Assembly: GCA_036557785.1 (NCBI GenBank)
Contig: DATBGZ010000096.1
Coordinates: forward strand, 52,284 to 116,283
From: DATBGZ01 sp036557785
GTDB lineage: Bacteria; Actinomycetota; Actinomycetes; Mycobacteriales; Micromonosporaceae
Direction: 5' to 3'
DNA length: 64,000 nt
Shown: positions 7,363 through 15,233 of the stretch, one piece after another
Layout of the letters: the number at the start of each line of letters is the position of its first letter
Numbering within the stretch: position 1 is the first letter of the stretch
Notes under the pieces: generated by a model
What the model was told of the DNA's origin: nothing
Databases searched by the model: none
The model's input: only the letters and a program-made list of their open reading frames with translations
Position numbers and translations under genes: made by a program

Positions 7363-8469
7363 CTACAACTGCGGACGGATTGTCATCGTCGGCGCGTCGC
7401 CCATGACGCTGCCCTGCCCACCGAGCAGCCCGGCCGGGATGCGGTCGGCGCGGGCCAGCACCACCCCGGTGTGCAGTTCGAGCGTGTCGCCGGGGCCGAG
7501 CAGGTGTGGGGCGCCGCCCTTGAGGTGCACCTGCTGCGCCGAGCCGTACGGCCCGTACCCGCCGGCTGCCGCGCCCGTCTTGTGCACGAGCGTCCCATTG
7601 GTCGACAGATCGGCGGCGTAACACCCGTCATCGAGCAACTCGAGCCGCACGTGGTTGCGGCTGACCATCTGTGCCACGGGGCCATCGAGGAAGCCGCCGA
7701 TAGCGATGCCAGTCGGATCGTCCGGCGCGCGTCCCACGACCACCGGGCGTCCGGTTCGCACCACGAACCGTTCCCGTACCGCGCCGTCGACGATGAGGAC
7801 CATGGTCAGCGACGGCGGCCGCGGACCGGCGTTGGTCAGTGGCTCATCGTGCCGGGGACAGACCGGCACCCCTGCCCTCATCCGGGGCACGGCCTGCGCG
7901 TGGCCGCGGCGGTCGCCGAAGAGCGGGCAGTCCCGGCGTACGCACGTCCACACCCGGCCCAGTAGCGCGGCCCGGCCCTCTACGGCCGGCAGCGGCTGCC
8001 CGCCGATGATCCGTGCCCCGCCCTCGGCAGGGACGAGATGCAGCACCCGCTCGGGCACCCCGCGCAACCACGGGTACCGCCGTTCCAGACCAGGGAACCC
8101 GTCGATGGTGACGACCGGCAGGCCTGTGATGTCGGCGACCTCCGGCACCCGGTCGCCCATGAACGGGACGACTTCGATCACGCCGTCGCCGGACCAGCGG
8201 CCCAGCACCATGCGCTCCTTCGACGTGAGGTCGGCGTCCGTGAGCAGCTCACGGCTGGTCACGGGGTACACCATGACGGCGTCCTCGCCGAGATGGCGCG
8301 AGAGCGCGTCGATGAGCAGGCCTGCGCGCAGCAGGCTCACCGGCCGACCGCCGTCGAGCGCGCCGTACCAGGCCACGTGACCCAGGTCGACCACAGCCTG
8401 CGCGAGCGACGACTCGGTCGTGAGGTGGCGCTCGATGACATCCAGCACCTGGGTGACCTCGAACCGCAT
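7363..8469 (-). CDS. FHA-domain protein with Cys/His cluster
   Basis: 368 residues. The C-terminal third is a forkhead-associated domain that binds phosphothreonine peptides: PVVVGRAPDD, SRNHVRLEL, and the loop LSTNGTLVHK carry the conserved Gly-Arg, Ser-x-x-His and Asn-Gly residues. Residues about 180-215 contain CVRRDC and a later VCPRHD, a possible zinc-binding cluster. The first 170 residues match no family I recognise. ATG chosen after a GGGGGAGGG site; the upstream in-frame extension is unneeded. No kinase is adjacent. It lies just downstream of the degenerate GGDEF-EAL gene in the same direction. Confidence 0.82.
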   Translation of the reverse strand: MRFEVTQVLDVIERHLTTESSLAQAVVDLGHVAWYGALDGGRPVSLLRAGLLIDALSRHLGEDAVMVYPVTSRELLTDADLTSKERMVLGRWSGDGVIEVVPFMGDRVPEVADITGLPVVTIDGFPGLERRYPWLRGVPERVLHLVPAEGGARIIGGQPLPAVEGRAALLGRVWTCVRRDCPLFGDRRGHAQAVPRMRAGVPVCPRHDEPLTNAGPRPPSLTMVLIVDGAVRERFVVRTGRPVVVGRAPDDPTGIAIGGFLDGPVAQMVSRNHVRLELLDDGCYAADLSTNGTLVHKTGAAAGGYGPYGSAQQVHLKGGAPHLLGPGDTLELHTGVVLARADRIPAGLLGGQGSVMGDAPTMTIRPQL

Positions 8470-8532
8470 GTGCCCTCCCCCTTCGCAGGACACAGTAGTG
8501 CGCGCGGCCACGAGCCCCCAGGGTTGACACCG

Positions 8533-10947
8533 TCACAACGCGGCGCGAGGGCGCCAAGTGCTGCGGTAACCGTCCAGGAAGGCCTCTGTGCGTTCGGCCG
8601 GTGCGGGGTGGGCGAAGAAATGACCCTGGCCGAGTCGGCAGCCGGCGGTCAACACCTGGTTCAGTTGCGCGCGCGCCTCCAGTTGCTGCACCACCACGTC
8701 AACCCCGAGCCGACGACCCATCCCGACCAGCAGGTCGAGCATCGGGACCGCGCCGCCGTCGCGGCGCAACCGGGTGCCGGCGCAGGCCCCGGCCTCGTCG
8801 AGGAGGGGCTGGCCGATCTTCACCAGGTCGATCGAGAGGCGGCGCAGGTGGCCCAGCGACATCGCACCGGCACCGAACTCGTCGAGGGCGACGCGCACGC
8901 CGACCTCGTGCAGCGCCTTCACCTCTTCCGTGACCTCGGCCGCGTCCTGGATGCCCGACTCGGCGATCTCGAGCACGAGGCGGTCGGGCGGCAGGTCGTG
9001 GCTGGCGAGGACCGCTGGCAGCTCGGCAACGAGCGCCCCACCGGTGAGCTCGCGGGCGCAGACGTTGACCGCCATAGACAGATCGCGCCCATCCCGACGC
9101 CAGGACGCGAGCTGGGAACAGGCCTGACGACGCACCCAGTGCCCGATCTCGCCGATCAGACCCGTCTGCTCGGCAGCCGGGATCACATCGGCCGGCATGA
9201 GCGTGCCGAGCTGCGGGTGGCGCCAGCGCAGCAGGGCCTCGACCGCGAGCGGCGCCTCGCTGACCAGATCCATGATCGGTTGGTAGATCAGGTCCAGCTC
9301 GCCGCGGCACAGCGCGCCGGGCAGGTCCTCCTCGATGACCTGCGCTCGTCGCATCTCATCTTCCGCCGGGGGGTCGTACCACTCCACCCGCCCGGGCCCG
9401 AGCTGCCGAGCGCGGCCGAGCGCGATCACGGCTCGCCGCTCGAGGTCCTCGGCGCTGGCGGTGCCGTCGAGATCGGCCAGGCCGGCCCAGGCCGACGTGC
9501 CGGCCGGTGCGTCATCGACCGGTTCCGTGAGTGCCGCGACGAGGCGGGTCGCCAACCCGTACGCCCGCACCATGGTGGCGCGAGTGAGCACCGCGAAGCC
9601 AGGCCCGGACCAGTACGCGGACTCCTCGGCGCCATCCGCGGCGAGCACCGCGTCGACCAGCCCGGCCAGCTTCCGGTGGATCTCGTCCCGTCGGCCATCC
9701 AGTCGATCCGAATCAATGCGGACGAGGATCAGCGCGCCGCGACCACGGGCCTGGCCGAGCACCTGGGCCAGTGCCGAGCTCACCGGGTCGCGGGTCGCGA
9801 GCCCGGCGATCGGCGCGGGCCGCGGCGCCGTCGACGCCGCCGCCATCGCGGACCCGACCGTGGGTGCACCGGCCGCCGTGGGCCCCAGCGGGAGCGACTG
9901 CCGGAGTCCGACCGCAACCGCGGCGAGCGTGCCGATCATCATCTCGGCACGACCGACCCTCGCACCGCTGGCGAGCTGCTCCAGCGCGATCGTGAGGGCG
10001 AGCGCGGCGGGCACGGCGATGACCGTCGCCCGGGGTACGGCCGAAATCCGTCGCGGCCTGGCTGGAGAGGCGTCCAGTGCCGCGGTCCCGCGCCACATCA
10101 GCAGCGGTGTGGCGACGAGCAGCACCGCGAGCGTCGGCTGCCACGCTGCCGAGGGATGGTGAGAGAGCACGAAGGCGAGCGTGCCCAGCGCCACGGTCGC
10201 GGTGCAGACGCCCGCTCCGCAGAGCAGCCAGCCCAGGCGGCCGGGGCGCATCGCGGTGATCATCGCGGTCGCGAGCACGCAGCAGTGAAACATGACGATC
10301 CAAAACGCCGGGCTGTCGAGCCTGCCGTGCGGAGCGACGAGGAGGGCCCAGCCGCAGAACATCAGGCACAGACCGACGAACGCGCCATCCAGGGCCCGGC
10401 GCGCGCGCAGGGCCGATCCGGTGCTGGCCCCGGGTCGGTGGAGCAGCGCCGGCAGGAAGATCGCGCCGGTGACGATCCCGCCAACGAGGACGTCGTTCGA
10501 CGCCATCCGCGGGGACAGACCGAGCCAGACCGCGAACAGCGGCACCGTCGCGGTCAGCCCGAACACCGCCGTGGCTACGCCGAACCAGCCGACACCGCGC
10601 GGCGGGACCGGCCGGGCGTCGGCTCGATTCGAGGTCTGGCCGGCTCGCCCGCTGTTCCCGAGCAGAGCGCGGGAGACCACGAGGACCCACAGGACGAGCG
10701 AGAGCCACAGCGGGTGGCTGCGCACCAGCCGGTAGGCGACGTAGAGCGCGACCATCGCCGCGAGCGCACTGACAATTGGCACCAGGGGTCCGAGATCGAG
10801 CGGGCCCGAGCTGTCGGCGCCGACGCCGTGCGCGAGGTCGTCGGCGGCGGGATCGGGCGTCACCACAGAGTCCGAGGCGACGGCCATCGCGGTGCGGTCA
10901 AGGGCAGCCAGGCGTGGGGGGGCCGGGCTGGCGTGTGGGGCGTACAC
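8533..10947 (-). CDS. Multi-pass membrane protein with degenerate GGDEF and EAL domains
   Basis: About 804 residues. Residues 50-330 hold some eight membrane segments, about 385-530 a vestigial GGDEF domain (SGPGF in place of GGDEF), and about 545-795 an EAL domain. In the EAL part the EALLRW motif (570) and NVCARELTG are kept, but DDFG reads DEFG (689-692), LKID reads VKIG and AEGVE reads VQQLE, so several metal and base residues are lost. It is probably a c-di-GMP binding or signalling scaffold, not an active phosphodiesterase. I prefer the GTG at 10947 preceded by AAAGGA; a TTG at 11001 is possible but overlaps an AGGAGG. Confidence 0.85.
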   Translation of the reverse strand: MYAPHASPAPPRLAALDRTAMAVASDSVVTPDPAADDLAHGVGADSSGPLDLGPLVPIVSALAAMVALYVAYRLVRSHPLWLSLVLWVLVVSRALLGNSGRAGQTSNRADARPVPPRGVGWFGVATAVFGLTATVPLFAVWLGLSPRMASNDVLVGGIVTGAIFLPALLHRPGASTGSALRARRALDGAFVGLCLMFCGWALLVAPHGRLDSPAFWIVMFHCCVLATAMITAMRPGRLGWLLCGAGVCTATVALGTLAFVLSHHPSAAWQPTLAVLLVATPLLMWRGTAALDASPARPRRISAVPRATVIAVPAALALTIALEQLASGARVGRAEMMIGTLAAVAVGLRQSLPLGPTAAGAPTVGSAMAAASTAPRPAPIAGLATRDPVSSALAQVLGQARGRGALILVRIDSDRLDGRRDEIHRKLAGLVDAVLAADGAEESAYWSGPGFAVLTRATMVRAYGLATRLVAALTEPVDDAPAGTSAWAGLADLDGTASAEDLERRAVIALGRARQLGPGRVEWYDPPAEDEMRRAQVIEEDLPGALCRGELDLIYQPIMDLVSEAPLAVEALLRWRHPQLGTLMPADVIPAAEQTGLIGEIGHWVRRQACSQLASWRRDGRDLSMAVNVCARELTGGALVAELPAVLASHDLPPDRLVLEIAESGIQDAAEVTEEVKALHEVGVRVALDEFGAGAMSLGHLRRLSIDLVKIGQPLLDEAGACAGTRLRRDGGAVPMLDLLVGMGRRLGVDVVVQQLEARAQLNQVLTAGCRLGQGHFFAHPAPAERTEAFLDGYRSTWRPRAAL

Positions 10948-11083
10948 GATCAGCGGTCCTTTGAGGGGTCGTTGGGCGTGGGGGTAGGTGCCTCCTGACA
11001 ACCGTCAACGAGCGTGACTCGCCGAGGTTGCGGGTCCGTCAGCTGAGGCTGAGCGAGGCCGGCCCGCGCGGCAGACTGGGGAC

Positions 11084-11959
11084 GTGGCGAAACATGAGAT
11101 CCTCGTCGGCACCGCGTCCTGGACCGACCCGACGCTGCTCGCCTCGGGCTGGTACCCCGCCGACGTGCGTACGGCGGAGCAGCGGCTGGCCTACTACGCC
11201 ACGCACTTCCCGCTGGTCGAGGTCGACGCGACGTACTACTCGCCACCGGCGGAGTCCACGACGGCGCTGTGGGCACAGCGGACCCCCGACGGCTTCCTCT
11301 TCAACATCAAGGCATTCAGCCTGCTCACCGGGCATCCGACCAAGGTCAGCGCGATCTACAAGGACCTGCGCCCCGAGACCACCAAACGCAACGTGTACCC
11401 GGACGACCTGCCGCGCGAGGCGTACGAGCAGGTGTGGGAGAGGTTTCTCACCTCGCTGCGCCCGCTCGCCGACGCGGGAAAGCTGGGCGCCCTGCTGTTC
11501 CAGTTCCCGCCCTGGTTCACGATCCGGTACGCCAACAAGCAGTACCTGCTCGAGGTCGCGCGCCGCTGCGCCCCGCTTCGGATCGCCGTGGAGCTGCGGC
11601 ACAAGTCCTGGTTCGACGGCGACAACCAGGCCGAGACGCTGGACTTCCTCTCCTCGCACGAGCTGCCCTTCGTCTGCGTCGATATGCCTCAGGGCCACGC
11701 GTCGTCGATCCCACCGGTGCTCGCCGCGACCGCGGACCTGGCCGTGGTGCGCTTCCACGGCCACAGCGACAAATGGACAAGCAAGGACATCCACGAGAAG
11801 TTCGGCTACAAGTACAGCCAGGCCGAGCTCGCCGACTGGGCGCCGCGCCTGCGCGACCTCGCGGGGCAGGCGAGGCAGACCCACGTGCTCATGAACAACT
11901 GCTATTCGGACTACGCCCAGACCAATGCCGAAGACCTGAGCGAGCTGCTCGGCCGGTGA
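11084..11959 (+). CDS. DUF72 (YecE-like) TIM-barrel protein
   Basis: 291 residues with the DUF72 pattern: GTASWTDPTLLASGWYP at the N-terminus, LVEVDATYYSPP, RTPDGFLFNIKAFSLLTGHP, GALLFQFPPWF, and late VVRFHGHSDKW and LMNNCYSDYA. Members adopt a TIM-barrel fold; some are linked to nucleic-acid or iron-sulfur chemistry, but the biochemical role is unsettled. Start is GTG; a CAGACT hexamer ends 6 nt before it and no Shine-Dalgarno is seen, so the mRNA may be leaderless. Divergent from the GGDEF-EAL gene. Confidence 0.9.
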   Translation: MAKHEILVGTASWTDPTLLASGWYPADVRTAEQRLAYYATHFPLVEVDATYYSPPAESTTALWAQRTPDGFLFNIKAFSLLTGHPTKVSAIYKDLRPETTKRNVYPDDLPREAYEQVWERFLTSLRPLADAGKLGALLFQFPPWFTIRYANKQYLLEVARRCAPLRIAVELRHKSWFDGDNQAETLDFLSSHELPFVCVDMPQGHASSIPPVLAATADLAVVRFHGHSDKWTSKDIHEKFGYKYSQAELADWAPRLRDLAGQARQTHVLMNNCYSDYAQTNAEDLSELLGR

Positions 11960-12112
11960 GGCGCTTCGGCGTACGCATACGTACCTGACGCGCCACCAGC
12001 CGAGCCGGCGAAGATACGCAGTCACTGACGATGTGTCGACCCCGGCCCTCGACGGAACCTGGAGACACCCCGGAAACGGGTACCAACTCCAGTGAAAGAC
12101 GAGGCAGACACC

Positions 12113-12256
12113 ATGCTCAACAGCCCAGAGATCAGCCGCAGCCTGGCCCGTCAGCGCGAGCGCGAGCTCATCGACGAAGCCCAGCGCAACCGGCAGGCGA
12201 AGACCGCTCGCGAACACGCGAGGACTCGCGACTCACGACAACCGGATCACGGGTAG
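12113..12256 (+). CDS. 47-residue basic helical protein, function unknown
   Basis: A short ORF beginning MLNSPEISRSLARQRERE and ending in a polar DSRQPDHG. Composition is Arg/Glu/Gln-rich, predicting one charged helix. A GAGG at 12101-12104 sits 8 nt before the ATG, and a 13-bp perfect hairpin follows 30 bp after the stop, so it looks like a complete transcription unit. Small proteins starting MLxxPEISRxLARxRxR occur in other actinobacteria to my knowledge, without known function. Not related in sequence to the LuxR regulator that follows. Confidence 0.6.
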   Translation: MLNSPEISRSLARQRERELIDEAQRNRQAKTAREHARTRDSRQPDHG

Positions 12257-12285
12257 GCGTCCATGCGACGCTCTGCCGCGCCGAC

Positions 12286-12320
12286 GACGACCGCCCCGGG
12301 CACCATGCGGGGCGGTCGTC
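12286..12320. terminator. Strong 13-bp hairpin
   Basis: Perfect inverted repeat: GACGACCGCCCCG (12286-12298), 9-nt loop, CGGGGCGGTCGTC (12308-12320). No T-run follows, as is usual for high-GC actinobacterial terminators. It lies between the 47-residue gene and the LAL regulator, just upstream of the likely regulator promoter, and should insulate the two units. Confidence 0.8.
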
Positions 12321-12369
12321 ATGATCATGGCAAGGAAATCCTGTCCCACCCGGCGCCTACGCTGGGTGC

Positions 12370-15153
12370 GTGCGGACGGGAACGCGGCGAGGACCAGCGG
12401 GGGCCGGCGACGTGATGGTCGGCCGGCAGGAGGAGCTGCGCCGGCTGGTCGAGCTGGCCGGCACGGCCGAAACGCGCGTGGCCCTGCTCGCGGGAGAGCC
12501 GGGCATCGGCAAGACCCGTCTGGTGCGCGAACTCATCGACCGGCTGCCGCCGGCGACGACCGTGCTGGTCGGCCAGGCCGAGCCGGGCTCGCTCGGGCGC
12601 CCCTTCGAGCTGCTGCTCTCCGCGCTGGAGGGTCACGGCGACGTCGACCAGTCCGACCTCGACGCGCTCGTCGACTCCGGCCGCCCGCAGGTCGAGCGGC
12701 TGCACATCGGACTGCGTCTGGTCGCCCGGCTCTCGGCGCGGGCACCGGCGGTCGTCATCTTCGAGGACCTGCACTGGGCGGACTCGGAGAGCATCGGCCT
12801 CTTCGAGCGCATTGCCGACCTGGAGGGCGGCCGGCTTCTGGTCGGTACCTACCGTCCGGCCGAGGTGATCCGACGCAACCCGATCGCGGGGCTGCTCGAC
12901 CGGCTGGAGCGACGGCACGAGGTCTACCACGTCCAGTTGGAGCGGTGGACTCTCGACGAGACTTCCACATATCTGGCATCGGCGATAGGACGGCCGCCGC
13001 CGTACCGTTCCGCCGTCTCTCTGCACGGCCGTACCGGTGGCAACCCCTTCTTCTTGGAGGAGCTGCTGCGGGGCATGGAGTCCGACGACCTCGAGGCGCT
13101 CTGCGAGCGGCCGCTGCCCTGGAGTCTCGCGGAGGCTCTGCGCCGGCAGGTCGAGGACCTCGAACCCGAACACCAGCGGCTCGTCGACGCCGCGGCGGTG
13201 CTCGGCAACCGGGTCCCGTTCGACCTGCTCGCCTCCGTCTCCGGGCTCCCCGAGAGCACGCTGATCCTCTCGTTGCGGGAGCTGGTCCGGCAGGGCGTGC
13301 TCACCGAGACCGGCGAGGACGAGTTCGCGTTCCGCCACGCTCTGGTCCGCGAGGCCGTCGAGGAGCGGCTGCTCGGGCGTGAGCGCCGGCGGTTGCACGA
13401 GGCGGCGCTCAACGCCTTGCTGGGGACAGCGGGTCGCGGCCGGGACTGGGCTCTGGTCGCCAAGCACGCGCGCGGCGCCGGCCGCTACGACGACATGCTG
13501 CGGGCGGCCCGCGACGGCAGCACGGCCTATCTCGCCATGGGTTCGGCGTTCCAGGCTCTGCAACTGGCCGAGCTCGGCCTGGAGGAGGACCCCGACGACC
13601 CGCGACTGCTGAGCAACGCCGCGCGGGCGGGGTGGCTGGCCGGGCTCAGCGACGACGCCGACGCGTACGCGCGGCGGTGGCAGGCGACGGCCGAGCAGAC
13701 CAACGACGTGATCGAGGCCCTGACCCTGCAGGTCCGCCTCGCCGTCGAGCGCGTCGACACCGATGCCCTGTCCGGCCTGTCGGCGACCGTGGCCGAACTT
13801 GTCGACAGGCTCGACGACGACCGGCTCGCCCAGGCGCGAGCCGCGACGATCCTGGCCTACGCCGCCTACGTCCGCGACCTCGACGACGAGGTGCTGCGGT
13901 GGGTGCATCGGGCACTGGAGCTCATCGACGGGCTCGATGACAGTCCGGCCGTCGAGAGCGTCCGGCTCGCCGCCATGGTGGAGAAGGCCGCTCTGCTGGC
14001 CAGCCGGATGGCGACGCTGGAGCAGGGCCGTGCCCTGCTGCTCGAGGTGGCGGAGCGGGCTGAGGTCGCGGGCGACTGGCTGGTCGCGGCCAGGGCGCTG
14101 AACCGCCTCGTGCACCTGCCCCCGGCGGCCAGCGTGCGGGACGCGGCCGTACTGCTGGAACGGATGCGGGCCGCCGCGGAGCGGGCCGGCTCGGAGCGTT
14201 TCGCGGTCGCGGCGTACTACCAGGGCCGGGCTCGCCTGTCGATGCAGCGGGGCGACCTCGCCGCCGCGACCGAGGCGATCGAGCGAGGTCGATCACGCGA
14301 GCTGGGCTACCGCCGCAGCGCCGCCCGAGCCGACTTCCACGGCATGTTCCTCGCCGGCCTGCGGCTCGAGGCGGGCGACGTCGATGGTGCGCAGCGGATC
14401 AGCGACGAGCTCGCCGACGTTCCCGGCATGGAGATCGGGCTGCCCGGGTTGAGCTTCCACATCGCCTGCCGGCGCCACGACCTGGTGCGTGCCCGGGCGC
14501 TGCTGCCCGATGTCATCGCGGTGGTACAGGCGACCGGCGGCCGGGATGGGGAGTTCCTGCACGACTTGGTCACGGCGGCGATCGTCGCACCACTACCCGC
14601 CGACGAGGTCGCCAAGCTCATCGACGGACTCGATGGTGCTGCGGTCGAGCCGTCCTACCGGCGTCTCGTCGCGGCTCAGCTCGCCGAGGCGAGCGGGGAG
14701 CTCGCGACGGCGCGCAGGCTGTACGTCGAGGCATCGACCTCGGCTGACCTACCGCCCGCCGCGCGAGGCACGGCGCATGTGGGTGCCGCCCGCGTGATCC
14801 TCGCCGCGGTCGCGGACGTCGACGAGGCCGCACGGCAGCACGTCGATCGCGCCACCGAGCTGCTCGCCCGCTGGGGCGGCTGGCGGGCCGAGGAACTGGC
14901 CGCCGTCCGGCGCCTGCTCCCGCCCGACGACGACTCCGAGGCCGGCACCCTGCTCACCCGGCGGGAATGGGAGGTCGCGCAGCTCGTCGCGGACGGCCTG
15001 ACCAACGCGGAGCTCGCTAAGCGGCTGTTCATCTCCCCGCGAACCGCCGCCGTGCACGTCTCCAGCATCCTGCGCAAGCTCGACGTCCCCTCGCGGACCG
15101 ATGTCGCGGCCGCCCTGCGCAGTGCCGGCCAGGACATATCGCACCTAAAGTGA
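12370..15153 (+). CDS. LAL-type LuxR-family ATPase regulator
   Basis: 927 residues. An N-terminal AAA/STAND ATPase with Walker A GEPGIGKTRL (near 43-52) and Walker B VVIFEDLHWAD (near 130-140), a long alpha-helical TPR-like middle, and a C-terminal LuxR helix-turn-helix (TRREWEVAQLVADGLTNAEL, then ISPRTAAVHVSSILRKL). Such LAL/MalT-type proteins activate transcription after ligand binding and ATP-driven assembly. GTG at 12370 is favoured because TACGCT (12358-12363) ends 6 nt before it, fitting a leaderless start; an ATG at 12415 is the alternative. The target genes are not evident; the downstream channel gene is 80 bp away and codirectional. Confidence 0.92.
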   Translation: MRTGTRRGPAGAGDVMVGRQEELRRLVELAGTAETRVALLAGEPGIGKTRLVRELIDRLPPATTVLVGQAEPGSLGRPFELLLSALEGHGDVDQSDLDALVDSGRPQVERLHIGLRLVARLSARAPAVVIFEDLHWADSESIGLFERIADLEGGRLLVGTYRPAEVIRRNPIAGLLDRLERRHEVYHVQLERWTLDETSTYLASAIGRPPPYRSAVSLHGRTGGNPFFLEELLRGMESDDLEALCERPLPWSLAEALRRQVEDLEPEHQRLVDAAAVLGNRVPFDLLASVSGLPESTLILSLRELVRQGVLTETGEDEFAFRHALVREAVEERLLGRERRRLHEAALNALLGTAGRGRDWALVAKHARGAGRYDDMLRAARDGSTAYLAMGSAFQALQLAELGLEEDPDDPRLLSNAARAGWLAGLSDDADAYARRWQATAEQTNDVIEALTLQVRLAVERVDTDALSGLSATVAELVDRLDDDRLAQARAATILAYAAYVRDLDDEVLRWVHRALELIDGLDDSPAVESVRLAAMVEKAALLASRMATLEQGRALLLEVAERAEVAGDWLVAARALNRLVHLPPAASVRDAAVLLERMRAAAERAGSERFAVAAYYQGRARLSMQRGDLAAATEAIERGRSRELGYRRSAARADFHGMFLAGLRLEAGDVDGAQRISDELADVPGMEIGLPGLSFHIACRRHDLVRARALLPDVIAVVQATGGRDGEFLHDLVTAAIVAPLPADEVAKLIDGLDGAAVEPSYRRLVAAQLAEASGELATARRLYVEASTSADLPPAARGTAHVGAARVILAAVADVDEAARQHVDRATELLARWGGWRAEELAAVRRLLPPDDDSEAGTLLTRREWEVAQLVADGLTNAELAKRLFISPRTAAVHVSSILRKLDVPSRTDVAAALRSAGQDISHLK

Positions 15154-15233
15154 CATCTGCCGTTTCTTGACTCCCCCACAGCGGGCTGTTGTGCTGATAG
15201 TTTCGGCGGCGACATCCACCTTTGGGGGCATCG

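Noticed and set aside
8038..10998. 986-codon open frame on the + strand
   Set aside because: Antisense to the GGDEF-EAL gene; composition is His/Arg/Gly-rich with no domain, typical of high-GC shadow frames.
12325..14115. 596-codon open frame on the - strand
   Set aside because: Antisense to the LAL regulator, whose Walker and HTH motifs show the real coding strand.
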